A stretch of DNA of 5,697 nt. It comes from an uncultured Solobacterium sp. (lineage in GTDB: Bacteria > Bacillota_I > Bacilli_A > Erysipelotrichales > Erysipelotrichaceae). Position 1 is the first letter of the stretch. The number at the start of each line of letters is the position of its first letter. The stretch spans positions 1 through 5,697 of the forward strand of contig CAJOLG010000120.1 in assembly GCA_905235315.1 (NCBI GenBank). The letters are read 5' to 3'. Below the pieces are notes generated by a model that saw only the letters and a program-made list of their open reading frames with translations, did no database searches and was not told the DNA's origin. The translations under genes were made by a program, and so were the position numbers. Of this stretch, positions 1 to 5,697 are shown one piece after another.

Positions 1-1229
1 TCGTCTGTTGAATTCCAGAGTTCATCTCCTTCATTGCAGAAATACTCGAGTCCGATCCAGACGGTATGTTCAAGGTCCTTGACCATGTAGGGACTCCAGT
101 TGTTGTAGATCTGGAACCGTCCCATTTTGACACTCCGGTCATGCACGTATACCCAGTTGTCGGGAACGATATTGCCGACGGTTTTAAGATCGGTCTCGTT
201 TTTCAGGTTCAGTTTGTTTACAAGGACACCGACGGTCATATAATCCCGGTACGGAAGCCCCTCCGCAATACGGCGTTCTTCCTCCGGCACATCATTCATT
301 CCGGCAACCAGATCCTTGATCGGCATGGAGGAGATCACGATATCTCCCGCATATTCGGTTTCTGTTCCGTCCGTCACGGCAATGACCCCGGTCAGACGGT
401 TGTCTTCCCCTTTTCGGATACCGGTGACCTTTGTGTTTTTAAGAATCGTTCCGCCCATGCGGACCACTTCTTCCGCCGTCACATCCCAGAGTTCGCCGGG
501 GCCGAGTTTGGGATAGGAGAACTCTTCAATCAGGGATGTTTCAATTTCGCGGTCTTTCCTGCCGAACTGTTTTTCCAGTGCGTTTTTCAGTACCGCAAAA
601 ATCGAAAGTCCCTTTACCCGCTGGGCACCCCAGGACGGGTCGATTTCAGAGGGGTGTCTTCCCCAGAGATTCTCGGTGTAATGTTCAAAAAACATGGAAT
701 ACAGTTTTTTCCCGAACCGGTTGATATAGAAGTCTTCCAGAGAATTTTCCTTCCGCTTGCGGACCAGAGATCCGGCGTAGGAGAATCCGGCTTCCATGGT
801 ATCTTTCAGCCCCATATTGCGGAAGGTATCCACCTTGAGCGTAATCGGGTAGTCAAAGAACTTCTGGTTGAAGAAAATCCGTGACACACGGTTTCTTCTC
901 AGCATTACCCGGTCTTCCGTCTCGGGATCGGGACCGCCGTCCTGAAGAGTCACATCTCTCCCCAGCATCCGGTCATCCTTTGCCGGTTTTCCCTGGCGGG
1001 GCAGCAGCTCATCCCACCATGCATTTACTTCGGGCACCTTGGAGAAAAAGCGGTGGCCTCCCATATCCATCCGGTTGCCGTTATGTTCCACCGTACGGGA
1101 AATCCCTCCGAAACAGTCGGACTCCTCAAATACCGTGACCTCATAGCGGTCCGATTTTTTTAACAGCTCATACGCAGCGGTAAGTCCTGCCGGCCCAGCG
1201 CCGATAATCAACACCTTTTCCTTTTTCAT
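1..1229 (-). CDS. FAD-dependent amine-oxidoreductase-fold protein (UDP-galactopyranose mutase / HemY-like), 3' end cut by window edge
   Basis: The reading frame is open from the ATG at 1229 to base 1 (409 codons) with no stop, so the C-terminus lies outside the window. The N-terminus is a classic Rossmann FAD-binding site: a beta strand, then G10-x-G12-x-x-G15, then an acidic residue after the second strand (VFEE, E35/E36) and the GG pair at 41-42 (CFGGISRT). A second conserved stretch, MDMGGHRFFSK (54-64), and NLWGRHPSEI (from 187) are typical of the COG1232-type flavoproteins often labelled UDP-galactopyranose mutase, protoporphyrinogen oxidase or amine oxidase. Such proteins are usually near 450-530 residues, so perhaps 50-100 residues, including the last FAD-contact motif, are missing. 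It is probably cytosolic, as no signal peptide or membrane segment is seen. The start overlaps the stop of the upstream acyltransferase gene (ATGA) and has AGGGA six bases upstream. True mutase activity is not shown. With the surface-glycan context, a role on a nucleotide- or lipid-linked sugar is inference; the family is confident, the substrate unknown. Confidence 0.85.
   Translation of the reverse strand, partial: MKKEKVLIIGAGPAGLTAAYELLKKSDRYEVTVFEESDCFGGISRTVEHNGNRMDMGGHRFFSKVPEVNAWWDELLPRQGKPAKDDRMLGRDVTLQDGGPDPETEDRVMLRRNRVSRIFFNQKFFDYPITLKVDTFRNMGLKDTMEAGFSYAGSLVRKRKENSLEDFYINRFGKKLYSMFFEHYTENLWGRHPSEIDPSWGAQRVKGLSIFAVLKNALEKQFGRKDREIETSLIEEFSYPKLGPGELWDVTAEEVVRMGGTILKNTKVTGIRKGEDNRLTGVIAVTDGTETEYAGDIVISSMPIKDLVAGMNDVPEEERRIAEGLPYRDYMTVGVLVNKLNLKNETDLKTVGNIVPDNWVYVHDRSVKMGRFQIYNNWSPYMVKDLEHTVWIGLEYFCNEGDELWNSTD
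1226..1229 (-). other. ATGA stop/start overlap between acyltransferase and flavoenzyme genes
   Basis: On the minus strand the TGA of the acyltransferase-3 gene and the ATG of the flavoprotein gene share bases as ATGA. The downstream start has its own Shine-Dalgarno-like AGGGA (1236-1240) inside the upstream coding region, with a 6-base spacer. This arrangement is typical of translational coupling and supports joint expression of the two products. Confidence 0.9.
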
Positions 1230-2221
1230 GCGTGTTCCCTGTTCTCTTTCTTTAAACGATCCAGCCCCGCTGCCAGAATGCCCGCAATGACAAGATCCAC
1301 CGCGATCCGGGCACATACTGCAGGAAACGGCGGCAGAGACTTCCAGAACGCGAAGAGACTGTCTTCCGCGCTGTGGACACACATCAGGATAAGCGAGTGT
1401 GCCCCAAGCCAGCAGAGCGCTTTTTTCAGTTTTTCCGGATAGCAGAGTGCCTGCACAAGCCGAATGACACAATAGGAGCCGCAGAAGCTCTCAAGAATGC
1501 CGAGTGAGAACTCCGGATACCAGCGGCCGGACATTTCGATATACCCGAAATGAAACATCAGAAACATCCAGAGGATCATAAAGACCGGAATCAGAATGCG
1601 GTCATACTTCCGAAGGTCATCCAGATGGCTCCGCAGGATCATGCCCGCAAGCACATACCCGCAGGCGGCCATGGAAACATCCAGATTGAAAATCAGCCAG
1701 TTCCAGTCGAATCCGCCGATCCCGAATCCGATCAGCGAGATGAATGCGATCAGGTACGGCGCCCGCCGTTCGAGATCTCCTTTATACATGGTATACACCG
1801 CATTGACAATCGTCCGTGCGGTAAACAGACTTACGAGAAACCACAGCACACCGATCGGTTCATGGATTCCGTCCCCGGTCCCGCTTGCCCAGATTACCGC
1901 CTCCGCCATATCTTTGAGCACCGCAAGCGGCGCAAGATGACGTATCACGATTTTCGCAGCAGCGATTACCGCTGCGGTCAACAGGTATGGAATCAGAAGA
2001 TGCGCTGCGTCTTTCTTGGTCCGGTAAAAAAAATCAGCCCAGTTGGAAGAAGGTCTGAACGTATATCCGGACAGGATGAAAAACAGCGGAATGTGAAACG
2101 AAAAAATAATGTTTCTTGTGAAGGTTCCGGAATTCAGTGTATGGCCGGCAATGACCAGCAGGATCGTCAGGCCTTTTGCGGCATCGACCCATTCAATTCG
2201 TTTCCTCTTGGATTCAGTCAT
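1226..2221 (-). CDS. Integral-membrane acyltransferase, acyltransferase-3 family (fucose 4-O-acetylase-like)
   Basis: A 331-residue polytopic membrane protein with roughly ten hydrophobic segments. The family signature is at the N-terminus: a basic head, then IEWVDAAKGLTILLVIAGH (residues 9-27; H27 is the conserved, probably catalytic histidine), followed by SFHIPLFFILSGY (41-53; H43 also conserved). This matches the acyltransferase-3 family (PF01757), in the branch related to COG3594 fucose 4-O-acetylases. These proteins move an acetyl or other acyl group across the membrane onto a sugar of a surface polysaccharide or its lipid-linked precursor. The length is normal for a stand-alone member without an SGNH domain. 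I prefer the ATG at 2221 to the one three codons upstream at 2230: GGGGA lies eight bases before it, and the promoter at 2245-2273 would leave only about 8 untranslated bases before 2230. It is the first gene of a leftward operon, and its TGA overlaps the next ATG. Acceptor and acyl donor are unknown. Confidence 0.88.
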   Translation of the reverse strand: MTESKRKRIEWVDAAKGLTILLVIAGHTLNSGTFTRNIIFSFHIPLFFILSGYTFRPSSNWADFFYRTKKDAAHLLIPYLLTAAVIAAAKIVIRHLAPLAVLKDMAEAVIWASGTGDGIHEPIGVLWFLVSLFTARTIVNAVYTMYKGDLERRAPYLIAFISLIGFGIGGFDWNWLIFNLDVSMAACGYVLAGMILRSHLDDLRKYDRILIPVFMILWMFLMFHFGYIEMSGRWYPEFSLGILESFCGSYCVIRLVQALCYPEKLKKALCWLGAHSLILMCVHSAEDSLFAFWKSLPPFPAVCARIAVDLVIAGILAAGLDRLKKENREHA

Positions 2222-2244
2222 TTCAAGCATCCCCGTTATTGGAA

Positions 2245-2273
2245 ATTATACGGCAAAGTGCCCTCTTTCACAA
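2245..2273 (-). promoter_or_regulatory. Sigma-A/sigma-70-type promoter for the acyltransferase-flavoenzyme operon
   Basis: Read on the minus strand, TTGTGA (2273-2268; four of six matches to TTGACA) is separated by exactly 17 bases from a perfect TATAAT (2250-2245). Transcription would begin near 2237-2239, giving a 5' leader of about 17 bases to the ATG at 2221. It lies just upstream of the first gene in the only intergenic space of the window. The call rests on pattern only. Confidence 0.75.
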
Positions 2274-2300
2274 ACCGCGGGGACGCATTCTTTCGCCCGG

Positions 2301-2329
2301 TTTCGATGTTTTCGAAGACATGCTATGAT
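2301..2329 (+). promoter_or_regulatory. Probable extended -10 promoter for the PHP phosphatase gene
   Basis: TGCTATGAT (2321-2329) is an extended -10 element: TG, one base, then TATGAT with five of six consensus matches. The -35 at 17 bases spacing, TTTCGA (2301-2306), is poor (three of six), as is common when an extended -10 is present. Transcription would start near 2336, about 25 bases before the ATG at 2362, leaving room for the strong ribosome binding site. Confidence 0.6.
2306..2321. promoter_or_regulatory. Inverted repeat in the promoter spacer, possible operator
   Basis: ATGTTTTCGAAGACAT is a 16-base dyad with seven of eight base pairs complementary about the TTCGAA centre; the only mismatch is T2310/G2317. 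It fills the spacer between the weak -35 and the extended -10 of the PHP gene promoter and is about 33 bases upstream of the -35 of the divergent operon. A dimeric regulator bound here would block the rightward promoter and could also affect the leftward one. It does not match the Bacillus LexA box (CGAACN4GTTCG). The regulator is unknown. Confidence 0.35.
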
Positions 2330-2349
2330 TCTGAAGGATAAAACTCCAC

Positions 2350-2355
2350 AGGAGG
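2350..2355 (+). promoter_or_regulatory. Ribosome binding site AGGAGG of the PHP gene
   Basis: A perfect AGGAGG with a 6-base spacer to the ATG at 2362 fixes the start of the PHP gene and predicts efficient initiation. It is the strongest Shine-Dalgarno sequence in the window. Confidence 0.9.
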
Positions 2356-2361
2356 TATGAC

Positions 2362-3180
2362 ATGCGGGTAAATATGCATACGCACTCCGTCTTCTGTGAC
2401 GGAAAAGACACACCGCGGGAGATGGTCGAAACCGCCATCGAAAAGGGATTTGATATTCTTGGTTTTTCCGGACACGGTTACACGCCCTATGATGATACCT
2501 GCATGAGTCCGGAGAATACGGAAGAATATATCCGTACGATCCGCAGTCTTCAGGAAGAGTACCGGGATCGGATTACGCTTTATCTCGGCATTGAACAGGA
2601 CAAGACCCGCCGGATTCCTTCCCGGGATCCGTATGACTTTGTGATCGGAAGCGTTCACTTTCTTTCCGACGGAACCGAATTCCGCCCAGTCGATATGTCA
2701 AAAGAGGTCTTTTATCAGATCCTGGAAGACTTCTATCACGGTGACCGGATTGCCATGGCGCGCGATTACTACCGGGAAGTCGCATCCCAGGCGGAGTTTG
2801 AAGAAGTGGATATCATCGGGCACCTCGACCTTCTGATGAAGTACAACGAAGATGAATCCTTTCTGCGCTTTGACGATCCTTCCTATACCGCGCTTGCGGA
2901 AGAATGTATCTATACGATCGGAACCCGCAAACTGTTTGAAGTGAATACGGGAGCGATCGCACGCGGCACCCGGAAGACCCCGTACCCGGCCCGGAATCTG
3001 CTGGAGATCCTGTACTCCGCCGGCGCAAAGCTGATGCTGAACAGCGACTGTCATAACCGCAATTACCTGGACTGCGCCTTTGAAGAATCGCTGCGCCTGA
3101 TCCGTTCCTGCGGGTTCCGCAGTCTTTACATATTAAAAGACGGGGAATTCATCCCCGCCGATATCGATCTGTTTCACTGA
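2362..3180 (+). CDS. PHP-domain phosphoesterase, histidinol-phosphatase HisJ/HisK-like family
   Basis: A 272-residue soluble protein, the usual length for the HisJ-type PHP family (COG1387), which hydrolyses phosphate monoesters such as L-histidinol phosphate with a cluster of two or three metal ions. All expected metal-ligand motifs are visible in order: HTH (H6, H8) with CDGK behind it, GFSGHGYTPYD (H38), GIEQD (E78), IGSVHFL (H99), GHLDL (H154, D156) and NSDCH (D229, H231). The enzyme should therefore be active. The start is fixed by AGGAGG. There is no signal peptide, so it is cytosolic. No other histidine-biosynthesis gene is present, the gene is monocistronic, and it is divergent from one surface-glycan unit and convergent with another. 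The substrate could be histidinol phosphate, as in many Bacillota where this gene lies away from the his operon, or another phosphomonoester. PHP phosphatases of the CpsB/YwqE type act on tyrosine phosphate in capsule loci, but this sequence looks HisJ-like rather than CpsB-like. Confidence 0.88.
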   Translation: MRVNMHTHSVFCDGKDTPREMVETAIEKGFDILGFSGHGYTPYDDTCMSPENTEEYIRTIRSLQEEYRDRITLYLGIEQDKTRRIPSRDPYDFVIGSVHFLSDGTEFRPVDMSKEVFYQILEDFYHGDRIAMARDYYREVASQAEFEEVDIIGHLDLLMKYNEDESFLRFDDPSYTALAEECIYTIGTRKLFEVNTGAIARGTRKTPYPARNLLEILYSAGAKLMLNSDCHNRNYLDCAFEESLRLIRSCGFRSLYILKDGEFIPADIDLFH

Positions 3181-4562
3181 ATCCGGATCCCGTCCGGACC
3201 GAATACAGAGTGGTCAACGACATAGCCCTTCTCCTTGTCCAGCAGGACGATCTGAAGCCCTTCCCCATTCCGCTCATAAGTCACATCATGAACGCGGATC
3301 ACCCCGTTGGGCTGGATTGCGAACCGGAGATTCTCCTTCAGACGATATTCCTTATGCGGCTCTTTCCAGGTTTGGACAGAGCCGTTTTCCATGAGCGCTG
3401 CGAACGAACCGTCCGCGGTTATGCCAAGCAGTTTCGCCGTATCCGGGCCACTTCCTGTCGCAAAGATCAGATACTGTTCCGGATCGATGGCTGCCCGGAA
3501 TGACGGATAATCATTGATCCGGTAGAGATTTGCATTCTTCAGCTGGCGAAGGCAGTATTCCCGGCTGACTTCATACTGCGGATCCTGCACCGGGGTCACC
3601 CCTTCTTCCAGAAGGATGTTCCCGATATAATCGGTCAGTTTTACCGCCCCGAAGTTATTGGCGTGTCCTGCATCTGCCATATCATGCGGAAAATCAAACG
3701 CCATTTCCTCTATGACGCTCTGTTCATTGAAATCAACGTACCGGAGGTTGTGTTCCGCCGCAAACCCGGCGACCGCTTCATGAACCTCGTTTGTGGTTTC
3801 AAGATAGGGTGTATTTACCAGAATCAGACGGATTCCGTTTTCCTCACACAGCGTGCATATCTTTTCAAGATACCGCTTCATATTCTCCTGCATGCCGGCC
3901 GGCGTCACTCCCTCTTTCGGGTTCAGCGGTTCATAGTCCTCGATCCCGGCATCCTCGGAGAGCACGGCATATCCTTTGAGTGAAGTGTTCTGTTTCGGCC
4001 AGAACCGGATGTCGTTGGCCGAAAGATCGTTCCAACGGGCATGATAGCGGATAATCGGGAACAGATAGCTCGCAAGGGTTTCGTTTGCGTCCAGCGCATT
4101 GATTGCCTGCACCGCTTCCAGCTTTACGCCCGACCACTTCATCGGATCGATCGCCTTCCGGATGGAAGCTTCATTGCAGTTGTACGGGGTATCGATATAC
4201 GGAAAGCAGACTACCATATCGAGAACCACGGCCTCCGGTTTCTGAAACCGCAGTGCTTCTTTCAGCCAGTAATAACTGACAACCAGGCTCTGTTCTTCCG
4301 AAGAAAGATTAAAACTGCGGATGCCGCAGGCATCATACAGTTCCTGCGGGGAAAATGCGGATATCGCATGGGAACTTCCGAGAAAGACTGTATCCACGCT
4401 GTTGTTGTCCATCTCATAGAACGACTGATACGTGACATCCAGCGGCCAGTAGTTGTCATTCAGGAATTTCGGCTTGAACAGTTCCCCGGCAAGGACTGCC
4501 GCAATGATCAGCGTCACAAGAAGCGCTGCCGCATGTTTTAAAAATGAAGTGCGCTCCTTCAT
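3174..4562 (-). CDS. Membrane-anchored SGNH-type acyltransferase/esterase partner of MBOAT, with C-terminal ILEI/FAM3-like domain
   Basis: A 462-residue protein. Residues 10-29 form one N-terminal membrane anchor, so the rest should be extracellular. The SGNH hydrolase block I follows: VDTVFLGSSHAISAF (56-70), with S63 as likely nucleophile, similar in style to the GSS motif of DltD and AlgJ-type proteins. The matching D-x-x-H is DAGH (D297, H300), followed by ANNFGA. The family transfers an acyl group, delivered by an MBOAT protein, onto an extracellular polymer. The MBOAT gene lies directly upstream, ending one base before this start (TGACATG). The ATG at 4562 is chosen over the upstream in-frame ATG at 4634 because GGAGG (4571-4575) sits 8 bases before it and the extra 24 residues only overlap the MBOAT gene. 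Residues about 350-462 form an additional domain: NDYPSFRAAIDPEQYLIF, then IRVHDVTYERNGEGLQIVLL and GYVVDHSVF. This resembles the ILEI/FAM3-type domain; that part is recognition by pattern. The gene end overlaps the convergent PHP gene by 7 bases. The acceptor is unknown. Confidence 0.82.
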   Translation of the reverse strand: MKERTSFLKHAAALLVTLIIAAVLAGELFKPKFLNDNYWPLDVTYQSFYEMDNNSVDTVFLGSSHAISAFSPQELYDACGIRSFNLSSEEQSLVVSYYWLKEALRFQKPEAVVLDMVVCFPYIDTPYNCNEASIRKAIDPMKWSGVKLEAVQAINALDANETLASYLFPIIRYHARWNDLSANDIRFWPKQNTSLKGYAVLSEDAGIEDYEPLNPKEGVTPAGMQENMKRYLEKICTLCEENGIRLILVNTPYLETTNEVHEAVAGFAAEHNLRYVDFNEQSVIEEMAFDFPHDMADAGHANNFGAVKLTDYIGNILLEEGVTPVQDPQYEVSREYCLRQLKNANLYRINDYPSFRAAIDPEQYLIFATGSGPDTAKLLGITADGSFAALMENGSVQTWKEPHKEYRLKENLRFAIQPNGVIRVHDVTYERNGEGLQIVLLDKEKGYVVDHSVFGPDGIRIQ

Positions 4563-4563
4563 G

Positions 4564-5697
4564 TCAGAATCCTCCGTATATGAACGCTCCGGCATCAAAT
4601 CCGAAGCCATAGGTGCCGAAAACCAGCAGAACAAGCATCAGAACCGTATAAACCGCATAGCGGAACGCCCACGGTTTCTGAAGGAGTTCGCCTTCAAGAT
4701 CGCGTGTCTGATTGAAGTGCTGGATGATGGCGAAGCAGAGCACGGCAGCCGCAAGCAGCCCCCACTCCGCAAACGACAATCCGAGAAGTCCGGTTTCCTG
4801 CGGCATGGAAGACGGGGAAAACAGACTGATAAAATTGGCGATCACCGCACGGAAGCCGTAGGAACGGAACAGCAGAGAGCTCATGACAAACAGAAAGACC
4901 GTAACCAGATTCCGGATCCGGTTTTTCAGCCAGAGCGGTACCGAAAGCGCCCTGTACAGGGCTTCCCGGAAGCTGAACGTCAGTTCGCCCACAACCTGAT
5001 ACATTGCGGTCAGAAGGCCCCACGCAAGATAGGTCAGGCTCACGCCGTGCCAGAGTGCGGAAACAATAAACACCGCAAACAGATTCAGATATTTGCGGAA
5101 GGTCCCCTTCCGGGATCCTCCGAGCGGAAAATAGATGTAATCCCGCAGCCACAGACTGAGACTGATATGCCAGCGGGTCCAGATTTCCGCCGTGGATTTG
5201 GAAGTATACGGATGATCAAAATTATTCTCAAGGCGGATTCCAAACAGCATTGCGGCACCCATGGAAAGCAGAACGCACCCAAAGAAATCCGCATAGAGCT
5301 GAACCATGAACATGGACATGCCGAGCCATGCGTAAATCCCGTTATACACCCCGGTTTCCGCATAGAACGCCGCAGCCGGAATTCCGGCCCGGTCGGCAAT
5401 CAGATATTTAAGCAGAAGACCGCTGAAGATCTTCAGAAACCCGCGCGACATGTTTTCCTCCCGGAATGCATGTCCTTCGATCAGCTGCGGCGCAAGTTTC
5501 CCATACCGCGGAATCGGCCCCTGTACGACCTGCGGGAAAAACGAAACGAACAGTGCATAGTGTGCGATGTTTTTTTCCGGCTCCGTCTTCCCCCGATACA
5601 CATCTGCGAGATAGGCAATCACCTGCAGAGAGAGGTAAGAAAGACCCATCGGAAGGAAAATCCGCGGGACCTCAAACGAAATTACCTGCCCAAGTAA
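4564..5697 (-). CDS. MBOAT-family membrane O-acyltransferase (AlgI/DltB-like), N-terminus cut by window edge
   Basis: The frame is open to the right edge; 377 residues are visible. The ATG at 5649 is not the real start: the 16 codons before it stay open and read into the family's conserved (F)LPMGLSYLSLQ stretch, where AlgI-like proteins have PIGISFYTFQ. About 100 N-terminal residues are probably missing. Further signatures are QGPIPRY, then IWTRWHISLSLWLRDYIYFP (histidine codon at 5167-5169) with LGGSRKG, and SALWHG (histidine codon at 5047-5049, 40 residues on), the invariant probable catalytic histidine of MBOAT enzymes. Many hydrophobic segments indicate a polytopic membrane protein. In characterised systems (AlgI, DltB, PatA) the MBOAT protein takes an acyl group from a cytosolic donor and hands it across the membrane to an SGNH-type partner, which is exactly the next gene here. 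The acyl group and target polymer cannot be inferred. No DltA/DltC-like gene is seen in the window, so D-alanylation is not supported by visible context. Confidence 0.9.
   Translation of the reverse strand, partial: LLGQVISFEVPRIFLPMGLSYLSLQVIAYLADVYRGKTEPEKNIAHYALFVSFFPQVVQGPIPRYGKLAPQLIEGHAFREENMSRGFLKIFSGLLLKYLIADRAGIPAAAFYAETGVYNGIYAWLGMSMFMVQLYADFFGCVLLSMGAAMLFGIRLENNFDHPYTSKSTAEIWTRWHISLSLWLRDYIYFPLGGSRKGTFRKYLNLFAVFIVSALWHGVSLTYLAWGLLTAMYQVVGELTFSFREALYRALSVPLWLKNRIRNLVTVFLFVMSSLLFRSYGFRAVIANFISLFSPSSMPQETGLLGLSFAEWGLLAAAVLCFAIIQHFNQTRDLEGELLQKPWAFRYAVYTVLMLVLLVFGTYGFGFDAGAFIYGGF
4571..4575 (-). promoter_or_regulatory. Ribosome binding site GGAGG of the SGNH gene, inside the MBOAT coding end
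   Basis: GGAGG on the minus strand, 8 bases before the ATG at 4562, lies within the last codons of the MBOAT gene. It decides the start of the SGNH gene against the longer in-frame ATG at 4634 and shows that the two genes are read from one transcript with tight coupling. Confidence 0.85.

Noticed and set aside
66..884. Plus-strand open frame of 272 codons
   Set aside because: It lies opposite the flavoprotein gene, which has clear FAD-binding and family motifs throughout. The plus-strand product has no recognisable motif, and I see no ribosome binding site at its start.
2222..2230. Alternative start of the acyltransferase-3 gene at 2230
   Set aside because: It has no ribosome binding site at a workable distance and would be almost leaderless given the TATAAT position. 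The ATG at 2221 fits both promoter and GGGGA spacing, although the longer form cannot be excluded.
2254..2267. Small AAAG-6 bases-CTTT dyad in the spacer of the leftward promoter
   Set aside because: Four-base arms are expected often by chance, and the symmetry does not extend further, so it is not called an operator.
1550..2341. Plus-strand open frame of 263 codons
   Set aside because: It is the complement of the acyltransferase-3 gene and crosses the divergent promoter region. Its composition is low-hydrophobicity and motif-free, so it is a shadow frame.
3182..3198. TCCGGA-5 bases-TCCGGA hairpin just past the PHP gene stop, considered as a terminator
   Set aside because: The stem is only 6 base pairs and no run of T follows on either strand. 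It lies inside the SGNH coding region and is explained by codon use.
4563..4634. Upstream in-frame extension of the SGNH gene to an ATG at 4634
   Set aside because: The added 24 residues do not look like part of a signal anchor and overlap the MBOAT C-terminus. A strong GGAGG sits 8 bases before the ATG at 4562.
4453..5697. Long plus-strand open frame (414 codons) running off the right edge
   Set aside because: It is antisense to the MBOAT gene, which has unmistakable family motifs. The translated product is rich in R, K, Q, H and P with no recognisable domain, as expected of the complement of a membrane-protein gene.

Overview
The window is gene-dense bacterial DNA with five protein-coding genes and one short divergent intergenic region (about 130 bases). 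Strong GGAGG-type ribosome binding sites, a consensus-like sigma-70/sigma-A promoter, tightly coupled genes and the protein types suggest a Gram-positive Bacillota (Clostridia or Erysipelotrichia-like) with intermediate G+C. The taxonomic placement is inference. No rRNA, tRNA, CRISPR array, insertion sequence or phage gene was seen.

Left part (1-2221, minus strand): a two-gene unit read leftwards from a good promoter at 2245-2273. The first gene is an integral-membrane acyltransferase of the acyltransferase-3 family. Its stop codon overlaps, as ATGA, the start of an FAD-dependent oxidoreductase of the UDP-galactopyranose mutase / HemY-like type, which runs off the left edge. Middle (2362-3180, plus strand): a single HisJ-type PHP-domain phosphatase, transcribed divergently from the first unit. 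Its probable extended -10 promoter has an inverted repeat in the spacer. Right part (3174-5697, minus strand): an MBOAT O-acyltransferase cut by the right edge, followed after one base by an SGNH-type membrane-anchored esterase/acyltransferase. The latter carries an extra C-terminal domain that I read as ILEI/FAM3-like. The last gene converges on the PHP gene and their ends overlap by 7 bases.

The common theme is cell-surface glycan decoration. MBOAT plus SGNH is the known two-part machine that passes an acyl group across the membrane and onto an extracellular polymer (as in AlgI/AlgJ/AlgX, DltB/DltD, PatA/PatB). The acyltransferase-3 protein is a second, mechanistically different membrane acylation system, and the flavoenzyme may modify a nucleotide- or lipid-linked sugar. 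The polymer, the acyl group and the flavoenzyme's substrate cannot be read from the sequence. No glycosyltransferase, polymerase or flippase is in the window, so the surface-glycan role is inferred from family membership.
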